From: CAZJFH01 sp964545205
GTDB lineage: Bacteria; Pseudomonadota; Alphaproteobacteria; Rhodospirillales; Magnetospirillaceae
Direction of reading: 5' to 3'
Length of the DNA: 63,869 nucleotides
Assembly (NCBI GenBank): GCA_964545205.1
Contig: CAZJFH010000024.1
Coordinates: 1 to 63,869, forward strand
Of this stretch, positions 19,747-27,358 are shown piece by piece (the stretch's first letter is position 1; each line of letters begins with the position of its first letter). Position numbers and translations under genes: made by a program. A model generated the notes under the pieces. That model saw only the letters and a list, made by a program, of their open reading frames with translations. It had not been told where the DNA came from and did not search any database.

Positions 19747-20385
19747 TCAGCGGCCCTCGCCTTCTTGCGCCGGCCGATCGGCGCCGCGCGGATCGACGTC
19801 CGGCGCGTTGCGCAGCGCGTGAACGATGTGCAGCAGCGTCTGCAGCGTCATCACGACCAGCGCCAGGAGAATGATTCCCTTGGTGAGAGCCGGGAACGGC
19901 GGGTTCCAGCTCGTGCCCGAGCGCTCGAGCGCCCACTCCCCCATCGGATTGTGCGAGGAGCGCCAGAACAGCACATAGGCGGCATAGGACATGCCGCCGG
20001 CGAAGCCGAGGGTGATCAGGCCGTTGAAGACGTCCAGCCAGCGGCGCGCCCGCGGCCCGACCGCGTCGTAGATCAGGCGCACGCGGATGTGCTTGTCGCG
20101 CGCCATGGCGGCCGGACCGCCGACCGCGAAGATGATGGCGATCATGAACACCGTCGTCTCGTGCACCCAGGAGGTGGGGCTGTCGAAGACGTAACGGCTG
20201 ATGACCTCGAGCACGCTGATCGCCATGGCGATGAACACCAGCCAGGCCAGTCCGCGGCCGCACCATTCGATCGCCGCGTCCAGCCGGGTGCGGATGTGGC
20301 CGTCGGTGCCGCGATGCGCCAGGGGCTGGATGCCGGCGTCGGTGTCGGACAGCTCCTCGAAGGCGGAGACTTCGTTTTTCGGCAT
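19747..20385 (-). CDS. dctQ: TRAP transporter small permease (DctQ family)
   Basis: A 212-residue protein with an unusual ~45-residue hydrophilic N-terminus before the four-helix DctQ domain. The domain shows VLEVISRYVFDSPTSWVHE and ARDKHIRVRLIYD, as in the family. ATG at 20385 is preferred over an upstream in-frame start because the residues before it look like untranslated leader. It lies 82 bp after dctP and 1 bp before dctM. Confidence 0.92.
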   Translation of the reverse strand: MPKNEVSAFEELSDTDAGIQPLAHRGTDGHIRTRLDAAIEWCGRGLAWLVFIAMAISVLEVISRYVFDSPTSWVHETTVFMIAIIFAVGGPAAMARDKHIRVRLIYDAVGPRARRWLDVFNGLITLGFAGGMSYAAYVLFWRSSHNPMGEWALERSGTSWNPPFPALTKGIILLALVVMTLQTLLHIVHALRNAPDVDPRGADRPAQEGEGR

Positions 20386-20467
20386 CGCGATCTCCTTGCG
20401 CGCGCCCGGACGGGCCACCGCGGCAAGACGGCGCGCGCCGGCCCGGCCGGACGCGCGCCGCGAGGGA

Positions 20468-21502
20468 CTACATCAGGTTGCGGGCCGTCAGGAACTGCAC
20501 GACCGAGTCATAGACCTTCTGGGTCAGCTCGTTCTTCTTGGCCCAGTTCTCCCATTCCTGCTTGGCGATGTTGCGGAACTTCCTGCGCTCCTCCGCCGGC
20601 ATGTCGACGATCTCGATGTTCGGATCGGCGCGGGCCTCCTTGACCGCTTCGAGATCGCGGGCCTTGAGCTGGAACACCAGGTCGTAGGCCAGGGCGTCCG
20701 TCGCCGTCTCGAGGATCTGCTTCAGATCGGGCGGCAGGCCGTCCCAGATCTGCTTGTTCATCGACACCGCCACCATCGGCAGGCTGTGAAAGCCGGGATA
20801 GCTGGGATGGCGGGCGAACTTGTGCATGCCCTGGGCGTGGTTGGTCGAGAACACCGTGTAGTCGGCGGCGTCGATGACGCCCTTCTCGAGACCGGTATAG
20901 ACCTCGGAGCCCGGCAGGTTCACCGGCGAGGCGCCGGCCTTCGAGAAGATGTCGTAGACCATGCCCTCGGGCGCGCGCAGCTTCAGGCCCTTCAGGTCCT
21001 CGACCGTGCGGATCGGCTTCTTGCTGACGAAGGATTCCAGGCCGGTCGCCGCCGCCCCGATCAGGTGCACGCCGTAGGGCTGGACCAGTTCGTTGTAAAG
21101 CTGCTCGCCGCCGCCATACTGCATGTATTCGAGGAACTCGAGCGGATCGCCCCAGGCGCCGACCAGATTGCCGAGCATCGAGAACGCCGGGTTGAGCCCG
21201 GAGAAATAGCTCGGATCGGTCAGATGACCCTGCAGAATGCCCGAACCGACGGCATCCAGCGTCTGGTTGTGCGGCACGACGGCGCCGGTTGCCAGAATCT
21301 CGATCTTGATCCGGCCGCCGGACATCTTGTTGATGTTCTCGGCCCACTGCTGCTTGATCTTGAACTGGGGCTCGCCGGCCGTTTCCGAGGTCTGGAACGT
21401 CCACTCGTACTCGGCCGCCGAAGCCGGCTGCGCCAGCAGGGCCAGGCCCATCGCGGCGCCCAGCAGGCGACCGCCCATTCGGGCGCATGTTGATGCGATC
21501 AT
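20468..21502 (-). CDS. dctP: TRAP transporter substrate-binding protein (DctP family)
   Basis: A 344-residue periplasmic binding protein. A Sec signal covers about residues 1-29, ending AQPASAAEY. The mature part has KMSGGRIKIEILATGAVVP, LKGLKLRAPEG with the ligand-binding Arg, GSEVYTGLEKGVIDAADYT and a late NIAKQEWENW. Its ATG overlaps the regulator stop by four bases. The likely ligand is a hexonate, judged from the dgo enzymes downstream. Confidence 0.94.
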   Translation of the reverse strand: MIASTCARMGGRLLGAAMGLALLAQPASAAEYEWTFQTSETAGEPQFKIKQQWAENINKMSGGRIKIEILATGAVVPHNQTLDAVGSGILQGHLTDPSYFSGLNPAFSMLGNLVGAWGDPLEFLEYMQYGGGEQLYNELVQPYGVHLIGAAATGLESFVSKKPIRTVEDLKGLKLRAPEGMVYDIFSKAGASPVNLPGSEVYTGLEKGVIDAADYTVFSTNHAQGMHKFARHPSYPGFHSLPMVAVSMNKQIWDGLPPDLKQILETATDALAYDLVFQLKARDLEAVKEARADPNIEIVDMPAEERRKFRNIAKQEWENWAKKNELTQKVYDSVVQFLTARNLM

Positions 21503-22368
21503 CGGAGCACCTCCTCTGTGTTATCGCCCGAACCGTCGGTCGGGCCCTGGGATTCCGGCGCCCCGGACGGGTCGGCCGGGCTTAGCCTCGCCCGCAACTG
21601 GGCGAGAATGGCGTCGTCTTCGTGTGCGCCCGAGAGTCCGAGGTCGTACCCGGTCCTGTTCATGACGCGCAGGGCGGCGTCGAATGCGGACTGGCGGTCG
21701 CGCCGACGGATCGCTTCCATCAGCATCCTGTGGCGCCCGAGGCTGTCGCGCAGTTCGTCGGCGGTGTCGTTGCTCTGCCGGATCACCAGCAGGATCGACG
21801 GCCGCAGGATGTGCGCCAACTGCGCCCATACCAGGTTTCGCGTGGCGCGGTAGATTGCCGTGTGGAAGGCGATGTCGGCGGCCGTGAAGGCCGAATCGGC
21901 GCCCTCCGGGCGGCCGCAGTCGCAATTCGCCTCCATGGCCTCGAAGGCTTCCTCGATGGCCACCAGGTCCCGCGCCCGCGCCCGCGTCGCCGCGAGGGCG
22001 GCGATCAAGGGTTCGGTGGCGCGGCGGAACTCGAAAATCTCCCGCAGGAAGTCGGGATTGGGCGCCGCGTGGTCGACCATCCAGCGGGTGACCGTGGCGT
22101 CCAGGATGTTCCAGTCCCGGTATTCCTGGACCGTGGTGCCCCGGCCCGCCTGGCGGTCGATGATGCCGAGCGCCGCCAGCGGCGCCAGGCCGCTGCGGAC
22201 CGAGGCGCGACTGATCGCGAACCGGCTCGCGAGTTCCGTCTCCTTCGGCACCAGGTCGCCCGGCTTGAACTCGCCCGAGAAGATTTTCTGGGCCAGATAT
22301 CCGGTGACCAGATTTCCGACCTCCGTTCGAACCGCCGCCTTCCGGGCCACGCCGACCACCGAAGCCAT
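21499..22368 (-). CDS. FadR-subfamily GntR regulator of the sugar acid operon
   Basis: A 289-residue regulator: GntR winged helix at about residues 15-80 (FKPGDLVPKETELASRFAIS, then a TVQEY wing) and an FCD ligand-binding domain behind it, with the His-rich ADIAFHTAIYRATRN and a later GRHRMLMEAIRRRD typical of metal/carboxylate-binding FCD folds. ATG at 22368 is chosen because GGAGG lies 5 bases before it. It heads the operon it probably controls, as DgoR does in enteric bacteria. A palindrome 37 bp upstream is the probable operator. Confidence 0.92.
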   Translation of the reverse strand: MASVVGVARKAAVRTEVGNLVTGYLAQKIFSGEFKPGDLVPKETELASRFAISRASVRSGLAPLAALGIIDRQAGRGTTVQEYRDWNILDATVTRWMVDHAAPNPDFLREIFEFRRATEPLIAALAATRARARDLVAIEEAFEAMEANCDCGRPEGADSAFTAADIAFHTAIYRATRNLVWAQLAHILRPSILLVIRQSNDTADELRDSLGRHRMLMEAIRRRDRQSAFDAALRVMNRTGYDLGLSGAHEDDAILAQLRARLSPADPSGAPESQGPTDGSGDNTEEVLR

Positions 22369-22404
22369 CCCAGCCTCCATTCGAGGACAGCGCGATGATA
22401 CGCT

Positions 22405-22434
22405 TGTCTGACATTTAGGTAAATAGATCAGACA
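22405..22434. promoter_or_regulatory. Candidate operator of the FadR-type regulator
   Basis: TGTCTGA (22405-22411) and its exact reverse complement TCAGACA (22428-22434) flank an AT-rich 16-bp centre. It lies just upstream of the regulator gene and contrasts with the GC-rich surroundings. The position fits autorepression of the nine-gene operon. Confidence 0.6.
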
Positions 22435-22609
22435 TGGTAGCGAGACTGGCCGCATCCCGCTCGAACCGCGCCCGGTCGCGCCCGGCGCTCCGATGCTGGC
22501 CGGTTGGCGCAACGCCTTCATGGCGCGGCGGCGCGAAGATGGCGATGGTGGTGGACGCCGGACCAGCCAGTGCCCATCGAGTCCCTCAGGCGAGAATGAG
22601 GAGGACGCG

Positions 22610-22693
22610 ATGAAAAAGCGCTGGCGCAAGCCGACGATCCGCGAGATCCGGGTCGGGCTGGAGATCAACGGCTACTGTTCCAACCGGGCCTGA
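22610..22693 (+). CDS. pqqA: PQQ precursor peptide
   Basis: A 27-residue peptide with the PqqA hallmark Glu-x-x-x-Tyr: Glu18 and Tyr22 in GLEINGYCSNRA, the two residues fused to build pyrroloquinoline quinone. A GAGGAGG ribosome site stands 5 bases upstream of ATG 22610. The N-terminus is strongly basic (MKKRWRK), unlike the typical MKW..P.. start, and a Cys follows the Tyr. It lies 3 bp ahead of pqqB. The call is firm from motif plus context. Confidence 0.9.
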   Translation: MKKRWRKPTIREIRVGLEINGYCSNRA

Positions 22694-22696
22694 CCG

Positions 22697-23581
22697 GTGC
22701 GGATCGTCGTGCTCGGCGCCGCGGCGGGCGGCGGCTTTCCGCAGTGGAACTGCCGCTGCGGCAACTGCGAACTGGCCCGCCGCGGCGGCGCGCGTGCGCG
22801 CACGCAGTCCTCGGTCGCCGTCGGCGTCGACGGCGGAGCATGGCTGCTGCTGAACGCCTCCCCCGACCTGCGCGCCCAACTGGCGGCGACGCCGGCGCTG
22901 TGGCCGCGCGACGGCTTGCGCGACAGCCCGGTCGCCGCGGTGGTGCCGACGAACGGCGACGTCGACCATGTCGGCGGCCTGCTGTCGTTGCGCGAGGACC
23001 AGCCGTTCACCCTGGCGGCGACGCCGCGGGTGCTGGCGGCCATCGATGCCAATCCGATCTTTTCGGTGCTGGCGCCCGGCGTCGTCGAGCGCAGGCCGCT
23101 GGAGCTCGACCGCCCGTTTCGCGTCGGCCCGATCGAGATCGTCCCCTTCGCGGTGCCGGGCAAGGTGCCGCTGTATCTCGAGGGCCAAGGGACCGAGGCC
23201 GAGGACGTCGTCGGGCTGGAGGTGCGCACCGGCCGACGGCGCTTCCACTACGTGCCTGGCTGCGCCGCGGTGACGCCCCAACTGGCCGCGCGGCTGCGCG
23301 GCTCGCCCTTGGTGCTGTTCGACGGCACGCTGTGGCGCGACGACGAGATGATCGCCGCCGGGACCGGCAGCAAAACTGGCCGGCGCATGGGCCACATCAG
23401 CATGTCGGGCCCGGACGGCGCGATGGCGGCGCTGGCCGAGCTCGGGATCGGCCGCAAGGTGTTCGTCCACGTCAACAACACCAATCCCGCCATCCTCGAC
23501 GACAGCCCCGAGCGCCGCGAGCTGGAGGCCGCCGGCTGGGAGGTCGCGTTCGACGGCATGGAGCCGGCGCCGTGGCGATGA
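22697..23581 (+). CDS. pqqB: PQQ biosynthesis protein B
   Basis: A 294-residue metallo-beta-lactamase-fold protein. PqqB is reported to act as a hydroxylase on the PQQ precursor. It begins with LGAAAGGGFPQWNC and the CGNC pair, then SPDLRAQ, a metal region GDVDHVGGLLSLRE, GHISMSGPDGAMAAL and HVNNTNPAILDD near the end. GTG at 22697 is the start, three bases after pqqA. Length is normal. pqqC, pqqD and pqqE do not follow; a convergent gene does. Confidence 0.93.
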   Translation: MRIVVLGAAAGGGFPQWNCRCGNCELARRGGARARTQSSVAVGVDGGAWLLLNASPDLRAQLAATPALWPRDGLRDSPVAAVVPTNGDVDHVGGLLSLREDQPFTLAATPRVLAAIDANPIFSVLAPGVVERRPLELDRPFRVGPIEIVPFAVPGKVPLYLEGQGTEAEDVVGLEVRTGRRRFHYVPGCAAVTPQLAARLRGSPLVLFDGTLWRDDEMIAAGTGSKTGRRMGHISMSGPDGAMAALAELGIGRKVFVHVNNTNPAILDDSPERRELEAAGWEVAFDGMEPAPWR

Positions 23582-23605
23582 GTCCCGACCGGCTCGCCGC
23601 TGGAG

Positions 23606-23635
23606 GACGGGCTCCGCCGTGGCGCGGAGCCCGTC
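23606..23635. terminator. Hairpin between convergent pqqB and HhH gene
   Basis: Perfect 12-bp arms (23606-23617, 23624-23635) with a 6-base loop lie in the 61-bp gap between the two convergent genes. It probably ends transcription from both sides. No clear T-run is present. Confidence 0.65.
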
Positions 23636-23642
23636 GGTCCGG

Positions 23643-23843
23643 CTACACCGTCCCGTGCCGCTTGAAGTGCTCGACAGCCTTGTCGCCGAAGCCCTTCAGC
23701 TCATCGATCTCCTCGATCGACTTCAGCCCGCCACGCTCCTCTCTCAGCCGGATGATCGCGTCCGCGCACTGCTCGCTCGATCCCGGGACCTGCGCCAATT
23801 CCTCGCGGCCCGCCGTGTTCAGATTGATCTGCCCTTGAGCCAT
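23643..23843 (-). CDS. Small helix-hairpin-helix protein
   Basis: A 66-residue protein made almost wholly of a ComEA-like helix-hairpin-helix unit: INLNTAGREELAQVPGSSEQ and IIRLREERGGLKSIEEIDEL then GFGDKAVEHFKRHG. Such units bind DNA backbone non-specifically. ATG 23843 follows AAGGAGG at good spacing. There is no signal peptide, so unlike ComEA it is cytosolic. Role unknown. Confidence 0.8.
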   Translation of the reverse strand: MAQGQINLNTAGREELAQVPGSSEQCADAIIRLREERGGLKSIEEIDELKGFGDKAVEHFKRHGTV

Positions 23844-23981
23844 CGTGATCCTCCTTCCTTTGGTGTGGGGCGTGTTGCGATCAGCTTCCAACATGCTGCC
23901 GCGATGGCTGTTCCGCGGCCGCCCTGAGTGCGCGGCAAGGCAGCCACAAAGTCGGGGCGCCGCCGCTGTTCCGCCAGCTGA

Positions 23982-24617
23982 TCAGTCCTGGCGCGTGTAC
24001 AACACGACCTTGCCGTCGTCGAGCACGTCGGCGGCGATGACGTCGCTGGTCGAGGCCTGCTGGCGCCGAAGCGCGCCGGCGAACGCCCCGCTGTCCTCGA
24101 GGTAGCTGCGCAACGCCTCGATGTCCTGCTTGTTCTCGGCGATTTCATCCTTGATGACGTCGGCGTCGACCCCGGCAAGGGCCTGGTCGGCGCTCACGAC
24201 CGCGATCGAATCCTGGGGCACGTCCTGCAGTGCCCGCAGATCGAGCATCTCCACGTCGAGATTGGCGATGGCGGCGAGCAGGCCGCCGGCGTTGATCGGC
24301 GGCACCTCGCCGGCCGGACGGATCTCCGCCGCCTGATCGCTACCGCCGAGCGTGTTGCTGGTCAGCGGCGAGACGGCCGGGGACCGCGCCTCGCCGACCT
24401 GCCCGCTCGGCGGTGCGCCGGAAGGGAGCGGCGCTCCGGTGTCGCTGGCCGCGGGAATTTCCTTGGCCGCGGCCTCGGGCATCGGAACGTCGTTGCGCTG
24501 GGTCTCGGTTCCGGGTGGGACGGTGCCCGCTTCGGTCCTGGCCGCATCGGCTGCCCATGTCGGCAAGGCGATCGCAATGGCGGCGGCGCTCAACGCGCCG
24601 TACAGGCTTGCTTTCAT
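23982..24617 (-). CDS. Secreted hypothetical protein
   Basis: A 211-residue protein with a clear Sec signal (residues 1-23, ending PTWAADA). A Pro/Ala/Gly-rich linker runs to about residue 100; the C-terminal half is Asp/Ala-rich and helical (AENKQDIEALRSYLEDSG), ending in a hydrophilic tail. I do not recognise a family. A GGAGGAG ribosome site supports the ATG at 24617. Neighbours on the same strand are also small envelope proteins. Confidence 0.7.
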   Translation of the reverse strand: MKASLYGALSAAAIAIALPTWAADAARTEAGTVPPGTETQRNDVPMPEAAAKEIPAASDTGAPLPSGAPPSGQVGEARSPAVSPLTSNTLGGSDQAAEIRPAGEVPPINAGGLLAAIANLDVEMLDLRALQDVPQDSIAVVSADQALAGVDADVIKDEIAENKQDIEALRSYLEDSGAFAGALRRQQASTSDVIAADVLDDGKVVLYTRQD

Positions 24618-24732
24618 ATTCTCCTCCGTGGGGCTGTCTGAAAAGGCTCAACAAGCGCCGCTTCCGCCGGTTCTCGCCCGTAACTCGCCTCGCGATCCGC
24701 TGCCCCAGGAGATGACGACGACGGCATGGCTC

Positions 24733-25293
24733 TCAGGAATGAGCGCCGCGCCGCGCCTGCCGATGGACCACCCAGGCGCCGAAAAGGCCGCCGGCCGCCG
24801 CCCCCAAGGTGTCCATGATCAGATCGACCACGGTGTCGAACGGTCGCAGGTTGATGAAGATCATCTCGACGATTTCCCAGGCGACCCCAAGCGCCAGGCC
24901 CAGCGCGGCCGTGGCGAGCACGAATGCGCCGGTCCGCGCGGGAAACATCTCGCGACGCCACAGCAGCAGCGCCAGCGCCAGCACCACCGCACCCGTGGTG
25001 TAGGCATGCACCAGCTCGTCATACGCGACGACGGCGTGGAACCAGTTGAACACCCAGCCATAGGCGTTCAGGAAGGCGGCCAGCACCAGCATGACGACGA
25101 TCACGTCGGGCAGCCGGCGATCGAACAGCATCACCGCCAGCGACATGCCGAGGAAGGCGGCCATGCTCCAGGCTCCGCCGGTCCACAGGGCGACGATGAG
25201 CCCGACGCCCAGACCCACCACCCCGAGCCAGCCGAGCGCCCGCCAGCCGGCGCCCGACAGAGCGGGATCGTGAAAAGCATCGGTCACGTCCAT
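24733..25293 (-). CDS. DUF2238-like (YjdF-type) integral membrane protein
   Basis: A 186-residue protein with about six membrane segments. The pattern FNWFHAVVAYDELVHAYTTG followed by a late GVAWEIVEMIF and FDTVVDLIMDTLGAAAGGLF fits the DUF2238/YjdF group, which also resembles VanZ-type proteins. Function unknown. The C-terminus is a short basic tail. Confidence 0.7.
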   Translation of the reverse strand: MDVTDAFHDPALSGAGWRALGWLGVVGLGVGLIVALWTGGAWSMAAFLGMSLAVMLFDRRLPDVIVVMLVLAAFLNAYGWVFNWFHAVVAYDELVHAYTTGAVVLALALLLWRREMFPARTGAFVLATAALGLALGVAWEIVEMIFINLRPFDTVVDLIMDTLGAAAGGLFGAWVVHRQARRGAHS

Positions 25294-25318
25294 CTAGTCC
25301 TCTTCAGGCGCCCTTGCG

Positions 25319-25348
25319 CGCCAGCGAAAGGCTTCGCTTTCGCTGGCG
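25319..25348. terminator. Hairpin between the EF-hand gene and the DUF2238-like gene
   Basis: Perfect 12-bp arms (25319-25330, 25337-25348) with a 6-base loop lie 26 bp beyond the EF-hand gene's stop. They separate it from the next gene on the same strand. Confidence 0.6.
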
Positions 25349-25374
25349 TGCTTCGGCCCGGTCGCGCAGGCTGG

Positions 25375-25764
25375 TCAGAACCAGCCTTCCTCCTCCTCGG
25401 ATTCGAGCGCCGCCGACTGGTTCTCGTCCCAGCCCGCGAACTCTTCCTCGTCGCCCCATTCGTCTTCGGACAGCTGGTTGTCCTCGTTATCGTCCCACTC
25501 GTTGAACAGGCCGGCGGTCTGCTCGTTTTCCTCGCCCCAGCCTGCATCGGCGAAACCGGCATACTCCTCTTCGTTGACGAAGCCGTCGCCGTTGGCGTCG
25601 TACTCGCCGAAGCTGTCGCCGATGGCGCCGTACTCGTCCTGGGACAGAATCCCATCGTCGTTGGCGTCCCAGGTGCCGTAGTCAAAGGCTTCCTGAGCCA
25701 GACCGAGCGCCGGCGCGAAGCCGACGGCAAGCGCGACCACGGCCGGTGCGATAATCTTCTTCAT
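25375..25764 (-). CDS. Secreted EF-hand calcium-binding protein
   Basis: A 129-residue protein with a Sec signal (1-23, ending LGLAQEA). Two canonical EF-hand loops are visible, DANDDGILSQDE and DANGDGFVNEEE, and a degenerate third, DDNEDNQLSEDE, followed by an acidic tail rich in Glu and Trp. It is therefore a periplasmic or secreted acidic calcium binder. ATG 25764 follows AAAGGAGG. Role unknown; the giant calcium-repeat protein is 1.6 kb away, but no link can be shown. Confidence 0.85.
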   Translation of the reverse strand: MKKIIAPAVVALAVGFAPALGLAQEAFDYGTWDANDDGILSQDEYGAIGDSFGEYDANGDGFVNEEEYAGFADAGWGEENEQTAGLFNEWDDNEDNQLSEDEWGDEEEFAGWDENQSAALESEEEEGWF

Positions 25765-25776
25765 GTGACCTCCTTT

Positions 25777-25798
25777 GGTTGGCAATCCCAAGCCAACC
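25777..25798. promoter_or_regulatory. Hairpin next to the ribosome site of the EF-hand gene
   Basis: Arms GGTTGGC and GCCAACC with an 8-base loop lie immediately upstream of the AAAGGAGG sequence on the minus strand. This could affect translation or mRNA stability. No known riboswitch class was recognised. Confidence 0.35.
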
Positions 25799-25931
25799 CA
25801 GCGGCATGGCGCCTGTTCCCTGGACGCGGGCACGAATTCGGGCAGCGAACCGGGCGATGCCCAGGGCGGCGCCCTGGATCGCCGCCGGCACGGCGAAGCG
25901 CTATTGATGTCGCTGGATCCTCGGCGGCCTC

Positions 25932-26969
25932 TCAATCGGCGGGTTCAAGGTTCGAGTCCGTGTGCGGCCACCGGCGTGCGGCGAGTTCCTCCTCGATCGC
26001 CCGCGACTCGAAGGCGGCCGTCGCGTCGTCCATCAGCTCCAGGGCGCGGGTGCGCAGCCGCGGCACCAGCACCTTCTGCCAGCGGCGCACCAGTTCCGGA
26101 TCGTCCAGGTGGCGTTCGAGGATCCGGGCGCGTTCCACCGACAGCGGACGCCCGTCGCCGGTCCGCCTCTTCGCCGCGTCTTCCGCTTCCGGATCCCGGC
26201 CGGCCATCAGCGCCGCGGCGGCGCGTCCACGCTCGGCCTGGCCGAACAGGGTCAGCAGCACCGCGGCGAACTCGTCGACCGTGGCCTCGTCGGCGTGGCC
26301 GGGATGGTTCCATTGCCGCAGCAGGACGTGGCCGGCCTCGTGCAGCAGGATGAAGAACAGCGCGTCGCCGGCGGCGTTGCGGTCGGCGCTGCGGGCGGCG
26401 AGGAACGGCCCGAGTTCGGCGCACAGGACCACCAGGTCGCCGCGGGCGAAGGCGTTCGGTTCGCCGCAAGGCTCGATCGCGAAGCGGAGATCGTCGATGG
26501 CGAAAATCCCCGCCAGCGCCGCGCCGAGACCGGCCAGCTTCTCCTCCGCCGCCCGCACCACGGCTTCGCCGCCCGCCGCGGTCGCCCGCGCCACCAGCCT
26601 GGCGCTGAACCGCTGGGCGGTCGCGCCCTCGGCATTGTCGAGGACCAGGTAGTAGTCGGTCGTGCGCGGCAGGCGCAGTTGGAACGCGAGCCGCCCGTCC
26701 GCGGTCGCCGAGAACAGGGCGCCGTCCTCGGCCGCCGCCGCCCCGGCCGAATCGACCAGCGCCACGGCGAGCGGGCCGGAGACCGAGACCTCGACCGACA
26801 GCTCGGCCCCGGCCGGCAGGCCGCGCAGGCGCGCCTTGTAGCTGGCCCCGGCCGCCACCTCGCCGCGGAACGACACCGCCTGCTCGGCGCTGCCGGCCTG
26901 TGGCGCCGCGCCGATCGCCACGGCGGCAAGCGCCAGCCAGAAGACCCACCTCGTCATTCGCCTCTCCAT
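25932..26969 (-). CDS. Secreted DUF4344-type zinc metallopeptidase
   Basis: A 345-residue protein with a Sec signal (about 1-28) and an N-terminal beta-rich domain (to ~150) like pre-peptidase domains. The catalytic part has a conserved EPCGEPNAFARGDLVVLC and the zinc motif HEAGH in FILLHEAGHVLL, followed by an acidic EFAAVLL region that could supply the third ligand. This pattern is that of the DUF4344 putative metallopeptidases. A second in-frame ATG at 26957 is an equally possible start. Confidence 0.8.
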   Translation of the reverse strand: MERRMTRWVFWLALAAVAIGAAPQAGSAEQAVSFRGEVAAGASYKARLRGLPAGAELSVEVSVSGPLAVALVDSAGAAAAEDGALFSATADGRLAFQLRLPRTTDYYLVLDNAEGATAQRFSARLVARATAAGGEAVVRAAEEKLAGLGAALAGIFAIDDLRFAIEPCGEPNAFARGDLVVLCAELGPFLAARSADRNAAGDALFFILLHEAGHVLLRQWNHPGHADEATVDEFAAVLLTLFGQAERGRAAAALMAGRDPEAEDAAKRRTGDGRPLSVERARILERHLDDPELVRRWQKVLVPRLRTRALELMDDATAAFESRAIEEELAARRWPHTDSNLEPAD

Positions 26970-27358
26970 TCGCGCGAGGCCGCTCGCGGCCGGTTTATCA
27001 CCCGATGCAACCTGGAGCCCATCGCGGCAAAGCTATATCGTCGTGTTCGCGCCTCAAACCGCGCATTGGGGTGATTAGAACATATTCGCAAATGGACGTT
27101 GCACCCTGTCGGTCGAGCCGACGGGGTGTTGCTGTTGTTCTCTGCACAAAGACAGTAAAGAATGTGCAGAATTTAACCCTATTTTCGTTGGATAATCCCG
27201 CTGGGTATTTCTCCTCATGCTCAGGTGATCGCGTCCGTGCTTCGCGATAGAGTTCCGGCGAAGAAAAGATGCATTTGCAACTGCACGCCAGACGTTCGCT
27301 CGTCGCGCGCCAGCCGTCGCGCGCTTGAACGCTCCGTGCGCCGTTCGGGGAGAGAACC
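26970..27358. promoter_or_regulatory. AT-rich leader and promoter region of the giant gene
   Basis: A 389-bp gap whose part 27060-27240 is far more AT-rich than the rest of the window. It contains a hairpin with 11-bp arms (27102-27128, one G-T pair) followed by a T-rich stretch, and an inverted repeat TCTGCACA-N14-TGTGCAGA (27141-27170). A GATAAT at 27191 could be a -10 box, but no fitting -35 was found. The giant gene's ribosome site GGGGAG is at 27347-27352. Confidence 0.6.
27141..27170. promoter_or_regulatory. Perfect 8-bp inverted repeat, candidate operator
   Basis: TCTGCACA and TGTGCAGA separated by 14 bases, about 190 bp upstream of the giant gene's start. The spacing puts the half-sites two helical turns apart, as for a dimeric regulator. 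The regulator is unknown. Confidence 0.5.

Noticed and set aside
22493..22609. N-terminal extension of PqqA from an upstream ATG
   Set aside because: PqqA is always a short peptide, and the GAGGAGG ribosome site stands right before ATG 22610.
25941..25975. tRNA-like 3' half (TTCGAGTCC followed by a GCGGCCACC end) near the metallopeptidase stop
   Set aside because: The T-stem is imperfect, no matching 5' acceptor or anticodon arm could be found upstream, and the segment is coding for the peptidase C-terminus.
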